A stretch of DNA of 48,713 nt, taken from positions 1 to 48,713 of the forward strand of contig NZ_LZKU01000102.1 in NCBI RefSeq assembly GCF_001672975.1, read 5' to 3'. This stretch comes from Mycobacterium sp. 1465703.0. GTDB taxonomy: Bacteria > Actinomycetota > Actinomycetes > Mycobacteriales > Mycobacteriaceae. Position numbers and translations under genes: made by a program. Every line of letters starts with the position of its first letter. Positions within the stretch are counted from its first letter, which is position 1. Positions 8,586-18,027 of this stretch are shown here, piece after piece. The notes beneath the pieces were generated by a model that was not told the origin of the DNA, made no database searches, and saw only the letters and a list, made by a program, of their open reading frames with translations.

Positions 8586-9230
8586 GGGCTCCTCGGCTGC
8601 CAGGCGGTCGATCGCCGCCGCCGGTGACCCGGCGGCGGCGAGCGGGTTAGGTGATAAGCGCCACGCTCCGACCTGCGATGCCGGATGTGACCGCTATCGC
8701 TCCAGTATCTCCTGTCGCAGCCGAGGTACCTACCTGCAAACTCGTCGCGGCCCCACCCGGATCCGCCGCAGGGCCCCGGGTTAGGCCCTGAACACGCTCA
8801 TATCTGCGCCAGCAACATCGTCGACGTTCCGCGACCTACCCGTCAGCAAACTCGGCGCGGCCCGCTGCGTGGGACCGTCCCCGCCCGGAATATCCGCCGC
8901 TTAGGGCGGAATTCGCGGTTCCCAGCAGCGGGCTGGTGAAATTGGGGAAGTACGGCCGCAGCGAAATTCACGGCATTGTCAGCTGGCGGCTAGACTTGAC
9001 GAAGTTGGCATGTCAGGCGGGTATTGTCATATCGTTTTACGACTTGTCGAGACTGGTTCCAGGCCACCGCGCAGAGCTGCACGGACATCCCTCATGGGAT
9101 TTTATCCGCCTGGGGCCGCAGCCCATCGAGACAAGACCGAAGGGGTCTTAGCCCGCAACCTCCGGGTGCAGCCTCGCCGGGGCCGCTGCTAACGGCCGCG
9201 CATAACGTTCAGGTGAAGGGTCAGGTGCAT
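8586..9230. other. Divergent intergenic region between the Rv3860-like gene and gltB
   Basis: 645 bases without a convincing gene. It must hold the promoters of both flanking genes. A TTGACG hexamer at 8996-9001 is followed by GTATTG-like sequence at 9021-9026, a possible promoter for gltB about 200 bases upstream of its start, giving a long leader. A weak hairpin (GGCCG/CGGCC, 9181-9197) lies just before the gltB ribosome binding site. A frame continuous with gltB stays open upstream to 9024, but its residues look non-coding. A repeated motif is listed separately. Confidence 0.4.
8736..8863. repeat. Imperfect direct repeat of 18 bases, 110 bases apart
   Basis: GCAAACTCGTCGCGGCCC (8736-8753) recurs as GCAAACTCGGCGCGGCCC (8846-8863), 17 of 18 identical. 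Each copy is preceded by a CCTACC motif and followed at some distance by ATCCGCCGC. This may be a duplicated regulatory or leader RNA element. Confidence 0.55.
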
Positions 9231-12200
9231 ATGACGCCCAAGCGCGTCGGGTTATACAACCCCGCGTTCGAGCACGACTCATGCGGGGTAGCCATGGTCG
9301 TCGATATGCACGGCCGTCGTAGCCGCGACATTGTCGATAAGGCAATCACTGCGCTGCTGAACCTCGAACACCGGGGTGCCCAGGGCGCCGAGCCCCGCAG
9401 TGGCGACGGTGCCGGCATCATGCTTCAGGTCCCGGACGCCTTCTTGCGTGAGGTGGTGGACTTCGAGTTGCCGCCCGAAGGCAGCTACGCCACCGGTATC
9501 GCCTTTCTGCCGCAGTCGTCCAAGGACGCCGCGACCGCGTGCGCGGCGGTGGAGAAGATCGCCGAAGCCGAGGGCTTGACGGTGCTGGGCTGGCGCAACG
9601 TTCCCATCGACGACTCGTCGCTGGGTGCGCTGTCGCGCGATGCGATGCCCACCTTCCGCCAGGTGTTCATGGCGGGCGAATCCGGTATGACGCTGGAGCG
9701 CCGCGCCTACGTGGTGCGTAAGCGCGCCGAGCACGAACTGGGTACCAAGGGCCCGGGCCAAGACGGGCCCGGCCGCGAAACCGTTTACTTCCCAAGCCTT
9801 TCCGGTCGGACCCTGGTCTACAAGGGCATGCTGACCACTCCGCAGCTCAAGGCGTTCTACCTTGACCTGCAAGACGATCGGTTGACCAGCGCGCTGGGGA
9901 TCGTGCACTCCCGGTTCTCCACCAACACATTCCCGTCCTGGCCGCTGGCGCATCCGTTCCGCCGCGTCGCCCACAACGGTGAGATCAACACCGTCACCGG
10001 TAACGAGAACTGGATGCGCGCCCGCGAGGCGTTGATGAAGACCGACGTGTTCGGGACGGAAGCCGACGTCGAGAAGCTGTTCCCGATCTGTACGCCGGGC
10101 GCCTCGGACACCGCGCGTTTCGATGAGGCACTCGAACTGCTTCACCTGGGCGGGCGCAGCCTGGCCCATGCGGTGTTGATGATGATCCCCGAGGCCTGGG
10201 AACGCAACGAGTCGATGGATCCGGCGCGGCGGGCCTTCTACCGGTACCACGCGTCGTTGATGGAGCCGTGGGATGGGCCCGCGTCCATAACGTTCACCGA
10301 CGGGACCATCATCGGTGCCGTCCTGGACCGTAATGGCTTGCGCCCCTCGCGGATCTGGGTCACCGAAGACGGCCTGGTGGTGATGGCGTCCGAGGCCGGT
10401 GTGCTCGACCTGGATCCGGCCAAGGTGGTCCGCCGGATGCGGTTGCAGCCCGGCCGGATGTTCCTGGTGGACACCGCGCAGGGCCGCATCGTCTCCGACG
10501 AGGAGATCAAGGCGGAACTGGCCGCCGAGCACCCCTACCAGGAATGGCTGGACAGGAACCTGGTTCCGCTCGATGACCTGCCGCAGGGCAACTACAAGCG
10601 GATGCCCCACGACCGACTGGTCAAGCGTCAGCAGACATTCGGCTACACCTACGAGGAACTGAACCTCTTGGTGGCACCGATGGTGCGCACCGGCGCCGAA
10701 CCGATCGGGTCGATGGGTACCGACACCCCGGTCGCGGTGCTCTCGCAGCGCCCCCGGATGCTTTACGACTACTTCCAGCAGCTCTTCGCGCAGGTGACCA
10801 ACCCACCGCTGGACGCCATCCGTGAGGAGGTGGTGACCAGCCTGCAGGGCACCACCGGCGGCGAGCGCGACCTGCTCACGCCGACCGAGCGCTCGTGTCA
10901 CCAGATCGCGCTGTCGCAGCCGATTCTGCGTAACCGGGAACTGGCCAAGCTGATCAACCTCAACCCCGAAGACGAGGTCAACGGGCGCCCACATGGCATG
11001 CGCTCCAAGGTGATCCGCTGCTTGTACCCGGTGGCCGAGGGAGGCGCCGGGCTGGCTGCCGCCCTCGACGAGGTGCGGGCGCAGGCGTCGGCGGCGATCG
11101 CTGACGGCGCTCGGGTGATCATCTTGTCCGACCGCGAATCCGACAAAAAGATGGCGCCCATTCCGTCGCTGCTCGCCGTGGCAGGAGTGCACCACCACCT
11201 GGTGCGGGAGCGGACGCGGACCCACGTCGGTCTGGTGGTGGAAACCGGCGACGCCCGCGAGGTGCACCACATGGCCGCGCTGGTCAGCTTCGGTGCCGCG
11301 GCGATCAACCCGTATATGGCGTTCGAGTCGATCGAGGACATGCTCGACCGTGGCCTCATCGAGGGCATCGACCGCAAGACCGCGCTGAGCAACTACATCA
11401 AGGCCGCCGGCAAGGGTGTGCTGAAAGTGATGTCCAAGATGGGCATTTCAACGCTGGCGTCCTACACCGGTGCGCAGTTGTTCCAGGCGGTCGGCATTTC
11501 CGAGGATGTGCTCAGCGAGTACTTCACCGGGCTGAGCTGTCCGATCGGCGGTATCACCCTGGACGACATCGCCGCCGACGTCGCCACCCGGCACGCACTG
11601 GCATACCTGGACCGCCCGGACGAACGGGCGCACCGCGAACTCGAGGTGGGCGGGGAATACCAGTGGCGCCGCGAGGGCGAGTACCACCTGTTCAACCCCG
11701 AGACCGTCTTCAAGCTGCAGCACGCCACTCGCACCGGCCAGTACAAGATTTTCAAGGACTACACCCGTCTGGTCGACGACCAAAGCGAGCGCATGGCATC
11801 CCTGCGCGGCCTGCTGAAGTTCCGCGGTGGTCTACGGCCCGCGATCCCGCTGGAGGAGGTCGAGCCCGCCAGCGAAATCGTCAAGCGCTTCTCCACCGGT
11901 GCGATGAGCTACGGGTCGATCTCCGCCGAGGCGCACGAGACGTTGGCCATCGCGATGAACCGGCTGGGTGGTCGGTCCAACAGCGGTGAAGGCGGCGAGG
12001 ACGTCAAGCGTTTCGAGCAGGACCCCAACGGAGATTGGCGGCGCAGCGCGATCAAGCAGGTTGCGTCCGCTCGTTTCGGCGTCACCTCGCACTACCTGAC
12101 GAACTGCACCGACATCCAGATCAAGATGGCGCAAGGTGCGAAACCCGGTGAGGGCGGCCAGCTTCCGGGACACAAGGTGTACCCCTGGGTTGCCAAAGTC

Positions 12201-13814
12201 CGGTATTCGACTCCAGGCGTCGGGCTGATTTCACCGCCGCCGCACCACGACATCTACTCCATCGAGGATTTGGCGCAGCTGATCCACGACCTGAAGAACG
12301 CCAACCCGGCTGCGCGCGTGCACGTCAAGCTGGTCTCCGAGAACGGCGTCGGCACGGTGGCCGCCGGGGTGTCCAAGGCCCACGCCGACGTGGTGCTGAT
12401 CTCCGGGCACGACGGCGGCACCGGTGCGACCCCGCTGACTTCCATGAAGCACGCCGGGGCGCCATGGGAATTGGGCCTGGCCGAAACGCAACAGACATTG
12501 CTGCTGAACGGATTACGTGACCGGATTGTGGTCCAGGTCGACGGCCAGCTCAAAACCGGCCGCGACGTGATGATCGCTACCTTGCTCGGTGCCGAGGAAT
12601 TCGGCTTCGCCACAGCGCCGCTGGTGGTGGCCGGTTGCATCATGATGCGGGTATGTCATCTGGACACTTGCCCGGTCGGGGTGGCCACCCAGAACCCGGT
12701 CCTGCGCGAGCGGTTCACCGGTAAGCCCGAGTTTGTCGAGAATTTCTTCATGTTCATCGCCGAAGAAGTCCGGGAGTACATGGCGCAGTTGGGCTTCCGC
12801 ACGCTCAACGAGGCCGTCGGCCAAGTCGGGGCGCTGGACACTACCTTGGCACGGGCCCATTGGAAGGCGCACCGGCTGGATCTGGCCCCGGTTCTGCATG
12901 AGCCGGAGTCGGCGTTCATGAACCAGGACCTGTACTGCAGTTCGCGTCAGGACCACGGCCTGGATAAGGCGCTCGACCAGCAGTTGATCGTGATGAGCCG
13001 CGAGGCGCTGGACTCCGGAAAGCCGGTGCGGTTCTCCACGACCATCAGCAACGTCAACCGCACGGTGGGCACCATGCTCGGCCACGAGGTCACCAAAGCC
13101 TATGGCGGTCAAGGGTTGCCGGACGGAACGATCGACATCACCTTCGACGGGTCGGCGGGTAACAGCTTCGGCGCGTTCGTGCCCCGGGGTATTACCCTGC
13201 GCGTCTACGGTGACGCCAACGACTACGTCGGCAAGGGTCTGTCCGGCGGCCGGATCGTGGTTCGACCGTCGGACAACGCGCCGCAGGGCTACGTTGCTGA
13301 GGACAACATCATCGGCGGCAACGTGATCCTGTTCGGTGCGACCAGCGGCGAGGCGTACCTGCGCGGCGTCGTCGGCGAGCGATTCGCGGTCCGGAACTCC
13401 GGGGCGCACACCGTCGTTGAGGGTGTCGGGGACCACGGTTGCGAATACATGACCGGCGGCAAGGTCGTCGTCCTCGGTCGCACCGGCCGTAACTTCGCGG
13501 CCGGCATGTCCGGCGGTGTCGCTTACGTCTACGATCCGAACGGCGAATTCCCAGCGAATCTCAACGCGGAGATGGTCGAGCTCGAGAGCTTGGATGAAGA
13601 TGACTACGAGTGGTTGCAAGGCATGATTCAGGCACACGTTGATGCCACCGATTCCGCTGTCGGCCAGCGCATTCTGAGTGACTGGTCACAACAGCAGCGG
13701 CATTTCGTCAAGGTGATGCCGCTCGACTACAAGAAGGTGTTGAACGCCATCGCCGAAGCGGAACGTGACGGCACGGATGTCGACAAGGCGATCATGGCGG
13801 CCGCACATGGCTGA
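9231..13814 (+). CDS. gltB: Glutamate synthase (NADPH) large subunit
   Basis: 1527 aa, the same length as M. tuberculosis GltB. With GltD it converts glutamine plus 2-oxoglutarate to two glutamates in the cytosol. A short propeptide precedes Cys18 (HDSCGVAMV), the N-terminal nucleophile of the class II amidotransferase domain (about 18-430). A central domain and the FMN synthase domain follow, with the 3Fe-4S cysteines 1136, 1142 and 1147 ([16 protein letters not shown]). The C-terminal beta-helix covers about 1250-1500. ATG 9231 is chosen because [17 protein letters not shown] matches the known start. gltD overlaps by 8 bases, forming an operon. Sequence identity to recalled M. tuberculosis GltB is high. 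Confidence 0.98.
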   Translation: MTPKRVGLYNPAFEHDSCGVAMVVDMHGRRSRDIVDKAITALLNLEHRGAQGAEPRSGDGAGIMLQVPDAFLREVVDFELPPEGSYATGIAFLPQSSKDAATACAAVEKIAEAEGLTVLGWRNVPIDDSSLGALSRDAMPTFRQVFMAGESGMTLERRAYVVRKRAEHELGTKGPGQDGPGRETVYFPSLSGRTLVYKGMLTTPQLKAFYLDLQDDRLTSALGIVHSRFSTNTFPSWPLAHPFRRVAHNGEINTVTGNENWMRAREALMKTDVFGTEADVEKLFPICTPGASDTARFDEALELLHLGGRSLAHAVLMMIPEAWERNESMDPARRAFYRYHASLMEPWDGPASITFTDGTIIGAVLDRNGLRPSRIWVTEDGLVVMASEAGVLDLDPAKVVRRMRLQPGRMFLVDTAQGRIVSDEEIKAELAAEHPYQEWLDRNLVPLDDLPQGNYKRMPHDRLVKRQQTFGYTYEELNLLVAPMVRTGAEPIGSMGTDTPVAVLSQRPRMLYDYFQQLFAQVTNPPLDAIREEVVTSLQGTTGGERDLLTPTERSCHQIALSQPILRNRELAKLINLNPEDEVNGRPHGMRSKVIRCLYPVAEGGAGLAAALDEVRAQASAAIADGARVIILSDRESDKKMAPIPSLLAVAGVHHHLVRERTRTHVGLVVETGDAREVHHMAALVSFGAAAINPYMAFESIEDMLDRGLIEGIDRKTALSNYIKAAGKGVLKVMSKMGISTLASYTGAQLFQAVGISEDVLSEYFTGLSCPIGGITLDDIAADVATRHALAYLDRPDERAHRELEVGGEYQWRREGEYHLFNPETVFKLQHATRTGQYKIFKDYTRLVDDQSERMASLRGLLKFRGGLRPAIPLEEVEPASEIVKRFSTGAMSYGSISAEAHETLAIAMNRLGGRSNSGEGGEDVKRFEQDPNGDWRRSAIKQVASARFGVTSHYLTNCTDIQIKMAQGAKPGEGGQLPGHKVYPWVAKVRYSTPGVGLISPPPHHDIYSIEDLAQLIHDLKNANPAARVHVKLVSENGVGTVAAGVSKAHADVVLISGHDGGTGATPLTSMKHAGAPWELGLAETQQTLLLNGLRDRIVVQVDGQLKTGRDVMIATLLGAEEFGFATAPLVVAGCIMMRVCHLDTCPVGVATQNPVLRERFTGKPEFVENFFMFIAEEVREYMAQLGFRTLNEAVGQVGALDTTLARAHWKAHRLDLAPVLHEPESAFMNQDLYCSSRQDHGLDKALDQQLIVMSREALDSGKPVRFSTTISNVNRTVGTMLGHEVTKAYGGQGLPDGTIDITFDGSAGNSFGAFVPRGITLRVYGDANDYVGKGLSGGRIVVRPSDNAPQGYVAEDNIIGGNVILFGATSGEAYLRGVVGERFAVRNSGAHTVVEGVGDHGCEYMTGGKVVVLGRTGRNFAAGMSGGVAYVYDPNGEFPANLNAEMVELESLDEDDYEWLQGMIQAHVDATDSAVGQRILSDWSQQQRHFVKVMPLDYKKVLNAIAEAERDGTDVDKAIMAAAHG

Positions 13815-15273
13815 TCCGAGCGGCTTCCTGAAATACACGCATCGGGAATTGCCGAAGCGTCGGCCTGTCCCGCTGCGGCTGCGCGACTGGCGCGAGGTCT
13901 ACGAAGAGTTCGACAACGAGACCCTGCAAGAGCAGGCGACTCGCTGCATGGACTGCGGTATTCCCTTCTGCCACAACGGATGTCCGCTGGGCAACCTGAT
14001 TCCGGAGTGGAATGACCTGGTGCGCAGGGACCGGTGGCGCGACGCCATCGAACGGCTGCACGCCACCAACAACTTCCCGGACTTCACCGGCCGGCTGTGC
14101 CCGGCCCCCTGTGAGCCGGCCTGTGTGCTCGGTATCAATCAGGACCCGGTGACGATCAAGCAGATCGAGCTGGAGATCATCGACAAGGCCTTCGACGAGG
14201 GCTGGGTGCAGCCGTTGCCGCCGAGCAAGCTGACCGGGAAAACGGTCGCCGTGGTCGGTTCGGGACCGGCGGGCTTGGCCGCCGCCCAGCAACTGACCCG
14301 CGCCGGCCACACCGTCACCGTCTTCGAGCGGGCCGATCGCATCGGTGGGCTGCTGCGCTACGGCATCCCAGAATTCAAGATGGAAAAGCGTGTCCTCGAC
14401 CGCCGGCTGGACCAAATGCGGGCCGAGGGAACCGAATTCAAGGCCGGTGTCAATGTCGGAGTGGACATCACCGCCGAGCAACTGCGCGCCGACTTCGACG
14501 CCGTGGTGCTGGCCGGCGGCGCCACCGCGGGACGGGATCTGCCCATCCCCGGCCGTGACTTGGACGGCATCCATCAGGCAATGGAATACCTGCCGTGGGG
14601 TAACCGAGTGCAGGAGGGCGACGACGTGCTGGGCCCCGACGGGGAACCGCCGATCACTGCCAAGGACAAGAAGGTCGTCATCATCGGTGGTGGCGACACC
14701 GGAGCCGACTGCCTGGGCACCGCGCACCGCCAGGGCGCGGCCATCATCCACCAGTTCGAGATCATGCCGCGTCCGCCGGAGACACGCGCCCCGTCCACCC
14801 CATGGCCGACCTATCCGCTGATGTACCGGGTGTCCTCGGCGCACGAAGAGGGCGGCGAGCGGGTGTTCTCGGTCAACACCGAGGAATTCGTCGGCGAAGA
14901 CGGTCACGTGACCGCGCTCAAGGCGCACGAGGTGACCATGGAAGACGGCAAGTTTGTCAAGGTGGAGGGTTCGGAGTTCGAACTCGAGGTCGACTTGGTG
15001 TTGCTGGCGATGGGATTTACCGGCCCCGAGAAGGAGGGCCTGCTCACCGACCTCGAGGTGAAATTCACCGAGCGCGGCAACGTCGCGCGCGGCGCCGATT
15101 TCGACACCTCGGTGCCGGGCGTTTTCGTTGCCGGTGACATGGGTCGCGGCCAGTCGCTGATCGTCTGGGCGATTGCTGAGGGTAGGGCTGCCGCGGCTGC
15201 CGCGGACCGATTCTTGATGGGGTCGACAGCGCTGCCGGCGCCGGTCAAGCCCACTGCGGTACCGCTTCAGTAG
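13807..15273 (+). CDS. gltD: Glutamate synthase (NADPH) small subunit
   Basis: 488 aa, the family length. It carries FAD, NADPH and two 4Fe-4S clusters and passes electrons to GltB. N-terminal cluster cysteines are visible at 47, 50, 55 and 59 ([13 protein letters not shown]) and at 98, 102 and 106 (CPAPCEPAC). The FAD Rossmann motif is [17 protein letters not shown], the NADPH motif is [13 protein letters not shown], and the C-terminal FAD contact is [18 protein letters not shown]. Start ATG 13807 lies inside the gltB 3' end, so translation is coupled. A frame upstream to 13765 is open but not part of the family. A hairpin follows the stop by 23 bases. Confidence 0.98.
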   Translation: MADPSGFLKYTHRELPKRRPVPLRLRDWREVYEEFDNETLQEQATRCMDCGIPFCHNGCPLGNLIPEWNDLVRRDRWRDAIERLHATNNFPDFTGRLCPAPCEPACVLGINQDPVTIKQIELEIIDKAFDEGWVQPLPPSKLTGKTVAVVGSGPAGLAAAQQLTRAGHTVTVFERADRIGGLLRYGIPEFKMEKRVLDRRLDQMRAEGTEFKAGVNVGVDITAEQLRADFDAVVLAGGATAGRDLPIPGRDLDGIHQAMEYLPWGNRVQEGDDVLGPDGEPPITAKDKKVVIIGGGDTGADCLGTAHRQGAAIIHQFEIMPRPPETRAPSTPWPTYPLMYRVSSAHEEGGERVFSVNTEEFVGEDGHVTALKAHEVTMEDGKFVKVEGSEFELEVDLVLLAMGFTGPEKEGLLTDLEVKFTERGNVARGADFDTSVPGVFVAGDMGRGQSLIVWAIAEGRAAAAAADRFLMGSTALPAPVKPTAVPLQ

Positions 15274-15296
15274 TAACACCAGTCACACCAGAAACA

Positions 15297-15312
15297 CGAG
15301 CGAGTTCGCTCG
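15297..15312 (+). terminator. Hairpin after gltBD, possible terminator
   Basis: CGAGCGA-GT-TCGCTCG forms a perfect 7-base stem beginning 24 bases after the gltD stop. There is no U-run, which is common for mycobacterial hairpin terminators. The two-base loop would open by a pair in RNA. Moderate support only. Confidence 0.4.
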
Positions 15313-15426
15313 GCGAGTCTCCCACTGTTTGCCAGGCGGCTGGTGTCTAATAACCCGTTGTGAGCCCGCTCACATGGGGGCCACACCGGTTTCCCGGTTG
15401 AACGGCCGATCGCAGGAGAGATTCTT

Positions 15427-15567
15427 GTGCATATTCACCCATTACCTCGGTCACGGATGGGGCGAATCGCCTGGTCATGGCTACGTCACCCGGTCAAGAG
15501 TCGCGAGTTTCCCGCCAAGCATGAGCGCCTGGTAACCGCTCAGGACTTGTTGCTCTTCGGCGCATGA
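15427..15567 (+). CDS. Small basic protein of 46 aa, unknown function
   Basis: A GTG-started frame of 46 codons with an excellent ribosome binding site (AGGAGAG, 6 bases before GTG). The product begins VHIHPLPRSRMGRIAW, has a central SWLRHPVKSREFP and ends KHERLVTAQDLLLFGA. It is basic in the first half and amphipathic in the second, with no signal peptide or clear membrane span. It lies alone between gltD and a convergent LLM oxidoreductase. A conserved HP-x-SREFP-type motif with a following helix would suit a small protein-binding peptide, but I do not recognise a characterised family. Codon third positions are only partly GC-rich, so the call rests mainly on the ribosome binding site and the protein-like composition. 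Confidence 0.65.
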   Translation: MHIHPLPRSRMGRIAWSWLRHPVKSREFPAKHERLVTAQDLLLFGA

Positions 15568-15658
15568 CCGCCCGGCCGGGGCGCTCACCGGCCTACGCCA
15601 GGTTTGCTCGGCGATCGTCCGGGGTGGTGTGCACCTGACACCCGCCGGGCAACCGGCG

Positions 15659-16510
15659 TCACCGATCCCATAAACCCGAGTCGCGGATCGCCTCGGCCAG
15701 TGGCTCCAACACAGCGGGGTCATGCGGCGGCGGAAGGTAGACGATCCCCAGATCCAGGCCTTCGGCGGCCAGACCGGCGGCGTCCTCGATGACCTTTCCG
15801 TAGTCGAGATCCGGCTCCAGGCGTAGGTGGGCCGATAGCGTGATCTCCTTGGGATCGCGGCCGATGTCTGCGCAGTGCGAGGCGAGGACATCCCGCTTGT
15901 GGGCGAAAACGTCGGGCGGACCGCCCACGAAGTTCCAGTGCTGGGCGTAACGGGCGGTGATGCGCAGCGTGCGCTTCTCCCCGCTGCCGCCGATGCAGAT
16001 CGGCGGGTGCGGCCGCTGCGGACCCTTGGGCTCGTTGCGGGCTCCCTTGAGCTGGTAGAACTTGCCGTCGAAGTCGGTGGTCTCCTGGCTGAGCAGGCTG
16101 GTCAGCACCTCGCAGGCCTCCTCGAACCGGTCAAAACGTTCCTTGATGCTGCCCAGTTCGATGCCGTAGGCGCCGGACTCCTCTTCGTTCCAGCCGGCGC
16201 CGATGCCCAGTTCAAGCCGTCCATTCGAAATGATGTCCAGGGCGGCCGCCATATTCGCCAGCACCGCGGGGTGACGGTAATGGATTCCGGTGACCAGGGT
16301 GCCCACCCGCAAGCGTTTGGTGGCTTGCGCCAGGGCGGTGAGCGTCGTCCAGCCCTCCAGGCACGGACCGCTGCTGTCGGAAAAGATCGGGTAGAAGTGA
16401 TCGAACGTCCAGCCGGATTCGTAAACCTCGATGTCATCGGCCGCTTGCCAGACCGCAAGCATTTGTGTCCAGGTGGTGTTTTGCGGAGAAGTCTTGAAAG
16501 CGAATCGCAT
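15659..16510 (-). CDS. LLM-class F420-dependent oxidoreductase
   Basis: 283 aa, a luciferase-like monooxygenase TIM barrel. Characteristic stretches are SGWTFDHFYPIF near residue 32, LRVGTLVTGIHYRHPAVLANMAAALD with the family non-prolyl cis-peptide region, GRLELGIGAGWNEEESGAYGI, and IGGSGEKRTLRITARYAQHWNF near 170-195. The subgroup resembles the mycobacterial TIGR03560-type F420 enzymes (for example Rv0953c). These use reduced F420 for hydride transfer to unknown substrates in the cytosol. ATG 16510 gives the full family N-terminus (MRFAFKTSPQNTTW). It is monocistronic here and convergent with the 46-aa gene. Confidence 0.9.
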   Translation of the reverse strand: MRFAFKTSPQNTTWTQMLAVWQAADDIEVYESGWTFDHFYPIFSDSSGPCLEGWTTLTALAQATKRLRVGTLVTGIHYRHPAVLANMAAALDIISNGRLELGIGAGWNEEESGAYGIELGSIKERFDRFEEACEVLTSLLSQETTDFDGKFYQLKGARNEPKGPQRPHPPICIGGSGEKRTLRITARYAQHWNFVGGPPDVFAHKRDVLASHCADIGRDPKEITLSAHLRLEPDLDYGKVIEDAAGLAAEGLDLGIVYLPPPHDPAVLEPLAEAIRDSGLWDR

Positions 16511-16562
16511 GTCTTCGACGTTAGTCGATGTTTATGAAGGGCAACTAAACTCAAGCCCCGCG

Positions 16563-16997
16563 ATGACTTGTTGCTCCCTCGGAATAGACGCCAAGATCAC
16601 CCTGCTGGCCGCGGGGCTGATCTTCTTGCTCGCGCTGGTTCTGGGCGTGTGGAAGTACCGCGAGATGATGACCTCCGAGAACCACCTGGCGCATCCCTAC
16701 GTCGACATCGCGCACCGGGCGGCGCTGCTGTATTCGTTCGCGACGCTGTTGCTTGCGGTCTTTGTGCAACTGAGCGCCTGGCCGGGGTGGGTGAACCTGA
16801 CGGCGGCGGGCGTGGTCGTGTTCTTTTTCGTGGCCGCCATCCTGGCCTACATCTACCACGGAGCGCGGCGGGACACCGTCAACCAATTCGAAAACGCCGA
16901 CCGGACCATCGCGGTGGCGATGGCGTTGCTGATCGCCGGGGAGATCGGCGGATTCACCGTGTTGCTGGCCGGATTCGTCGCCGGTCAACTCGTGTGA
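16563..16997 (+). CDS. Four-helix membrane protein (Rv3857c-like position)
   Basis: 144 aa from ATG 16563. Four hydrophobic segments are visible: residues about 10-30 (ITLLAAGLIFLLALVLGVW), 52-72 (ALLYSFATLLLAVFVQL), 78-100 (LTAAGVVVFFFVAAILAYIY) and 118-143 (AVAMALLIAGEIGGFTVLLAGFVAG). The loop between the first two is charged (KYREMMTSENHLAHPYVDIAHR). A longer frame is open upstream to 16431 but overlaps the divergent LLM gene and lacks hydrophobic order. The position, between gltD and the PHP-domain gene, matches Rv3857c of M. tuberculosis, a short membrane protein of unknown role. The PHP gene follows after 22 bases on the same strand, so they may be cotranscribed. Confidence 0.8.
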   Translation: MTCCSLGIDAKITLLAAGLIFLLALVLGVWKYREMMTSENHLAHPYVDIAHRAALLYSFATLLLAVFVQLSAWPGWVNLTAAGVVVFFFVAAILAYIYHGARRDTVNQFENADRTIAVAMALLIAGEIGGFTVLLAGFVAGQLV

Positions 16998-17019
16998 GCG
17001 GGGCGGGCACACTGGAGCC

Positions 17020-18027
17020 ATGGATCCGGTAGCGGCGTTACGGCAGATCGCCTACTACAAGGACCGCAGCCGGCATGACCCCAGGCGCGTGATGGCCTAC
17101 CGCAATGCGGCCGACATCATCGAGGGCCTCGACGACGCGGCGCGCGAGCGGCACGGTCAGGCCAACAGCTGGCAGTCGCTGCCGGGAATCGGCCCCAAAA
17201 CCGCCAAGGTCATCGACCAGGCCTGGTCTGGTCGGGAGCCCGACCTGCTGGTCGAACTCCGTTCCAGCGCTGAGGATCTCGGCGGCGGCGACATCCGTTC
17301 CGCGCTGCGCGGTGATCTGCATCTGCACTCGGACTGGTCGGACGGCTCGGCGCCGATCGAGGAGATGATGGCCTCCGCCGCCGCGCTGGGCCACGAGTAC
17401 TGCGCCCTGACCGATCACTCGCCCCGGCTGACCATCGCCAACGGCCTCTCGCCGGAGCGGTTACGCAAGCAACTCGACGTCATCGATGGCCTGCAGGAGC
17501 AGTTCGCGCCGATGCGCATCCTCACCGGGATCGAGGTCGACATCCTTGACGACGGCACTCTCGATCAGGAACCCGAGCTACTCGAGCGCCTCGACGTGGT
17601 GGTGGCCAGCGTGCATTCCAAGTTGGCGATGGACGCCGCCGCGATGACCCGGCGCATGCTGCGCGCGGTCGCCGACCCGCACACCGACGTGCTCGGTCAC
17701 TGCACCGGGCGGCTGGTGTCCGGGAATCGCGGCATCCGGCCCGAATCCAAGTTCGACGCCGAGGCGGTGTTCACCGCGTGTCGCGAACATGGCACCGCGG
17801 TCGAGATCAACTCCCGGCCCGAGCGGCGTGATCCGCCCACCCGGCTGCTGAACCTCGCGCTGGAGATCGGGTGCGTGTTCAGCATCGACACCGACGCGCA
17901 CGCGCCCGGTCAACTGGACTTCCTCGGTTACGGCGCCCAGCGCGCCCTGGACGCGGGTGTTCCCGTCGATCGGATCGTGAACACCTGGCCGGCCGAGCGG
18001 CTGCTGGAGTGGACGGGGTCGAACTAG
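17020..18027 (+). CDS. PHP-domain metal-dependent phosphoesterase with helix-hairpin-helix (Rv3856c homologue)
   Basis: 335 aa, the length of Rv3856c. The N-terminal roughly 90 residues resemble the helical DNA-binding part of family X polymerases, with a helix-hairpin-helix WQSLPGIGPKTAKVID near residue 50. A PHP domain follows with metal ligands in GDLHLHSDWSDG (about 97-108), LTDHSP (about 129), TGIEVDIL (about 169), VASVHSKL (about 192), VLGHCTGR and the C-terminal IDTDAHAP. The polymerase palm of PolX is absent, so this is the PolX-like PHP phosphoesterase alone, probably a 3'-end DNA processing enzyme. It converges on dinB3 with a 4-base overlap of the two stop regions. Two DNA-repair genes are thus adjacent. 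Confidence 0.92.
   Translation: MDPVAALRQIAYYKDRSRHDPRRVMAYRNAADIIEGLDDAARERHGQANSWQSLPGIGPKTAKVIDQAWSGREPDLLVELRSSAEDLGGGDIRSALRGDLHLHSDWSDGSAPIEEMMASAAALGHEYCALTDHSPRLTIANGLSPERLRKQLDVIDGLQEQFAPMRILTGIEVDILDDGTLDQEPELLERLDVVVASVHSKLAMDAAAMTRRMLRAVADPHTDVLGHCTGRLVSGNRGIRPESKFDAEAVFTACREHGTAVEINSRPERRDPPTRLLNLALEIGCVFSIDTDAHAPGQLDFLGYGAQRALDAGVPVDRIVNTWPAERLLEWTGSN

Noticed and set aside
8936..9151. 71-codon plus-strand frame upstream of gltB
   Set aside because: Poor codon third-position pattern and no ribosome binding site; kept only as part of the leader region.
9024..9230. Frame continuous with gltB suggesting a longer N-terminus
   Set aside because: [17 protein letters not shown] at 9231 is the conserved start, and an extension would move the propeptide and nucleophilic Cys18 away from the N-terminus.
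9279..11270. 663-codon open frame on the minus strand
   Set aside because: Antisense to gltB; composition is that of a GC-rich shadow frame, without any family motif.
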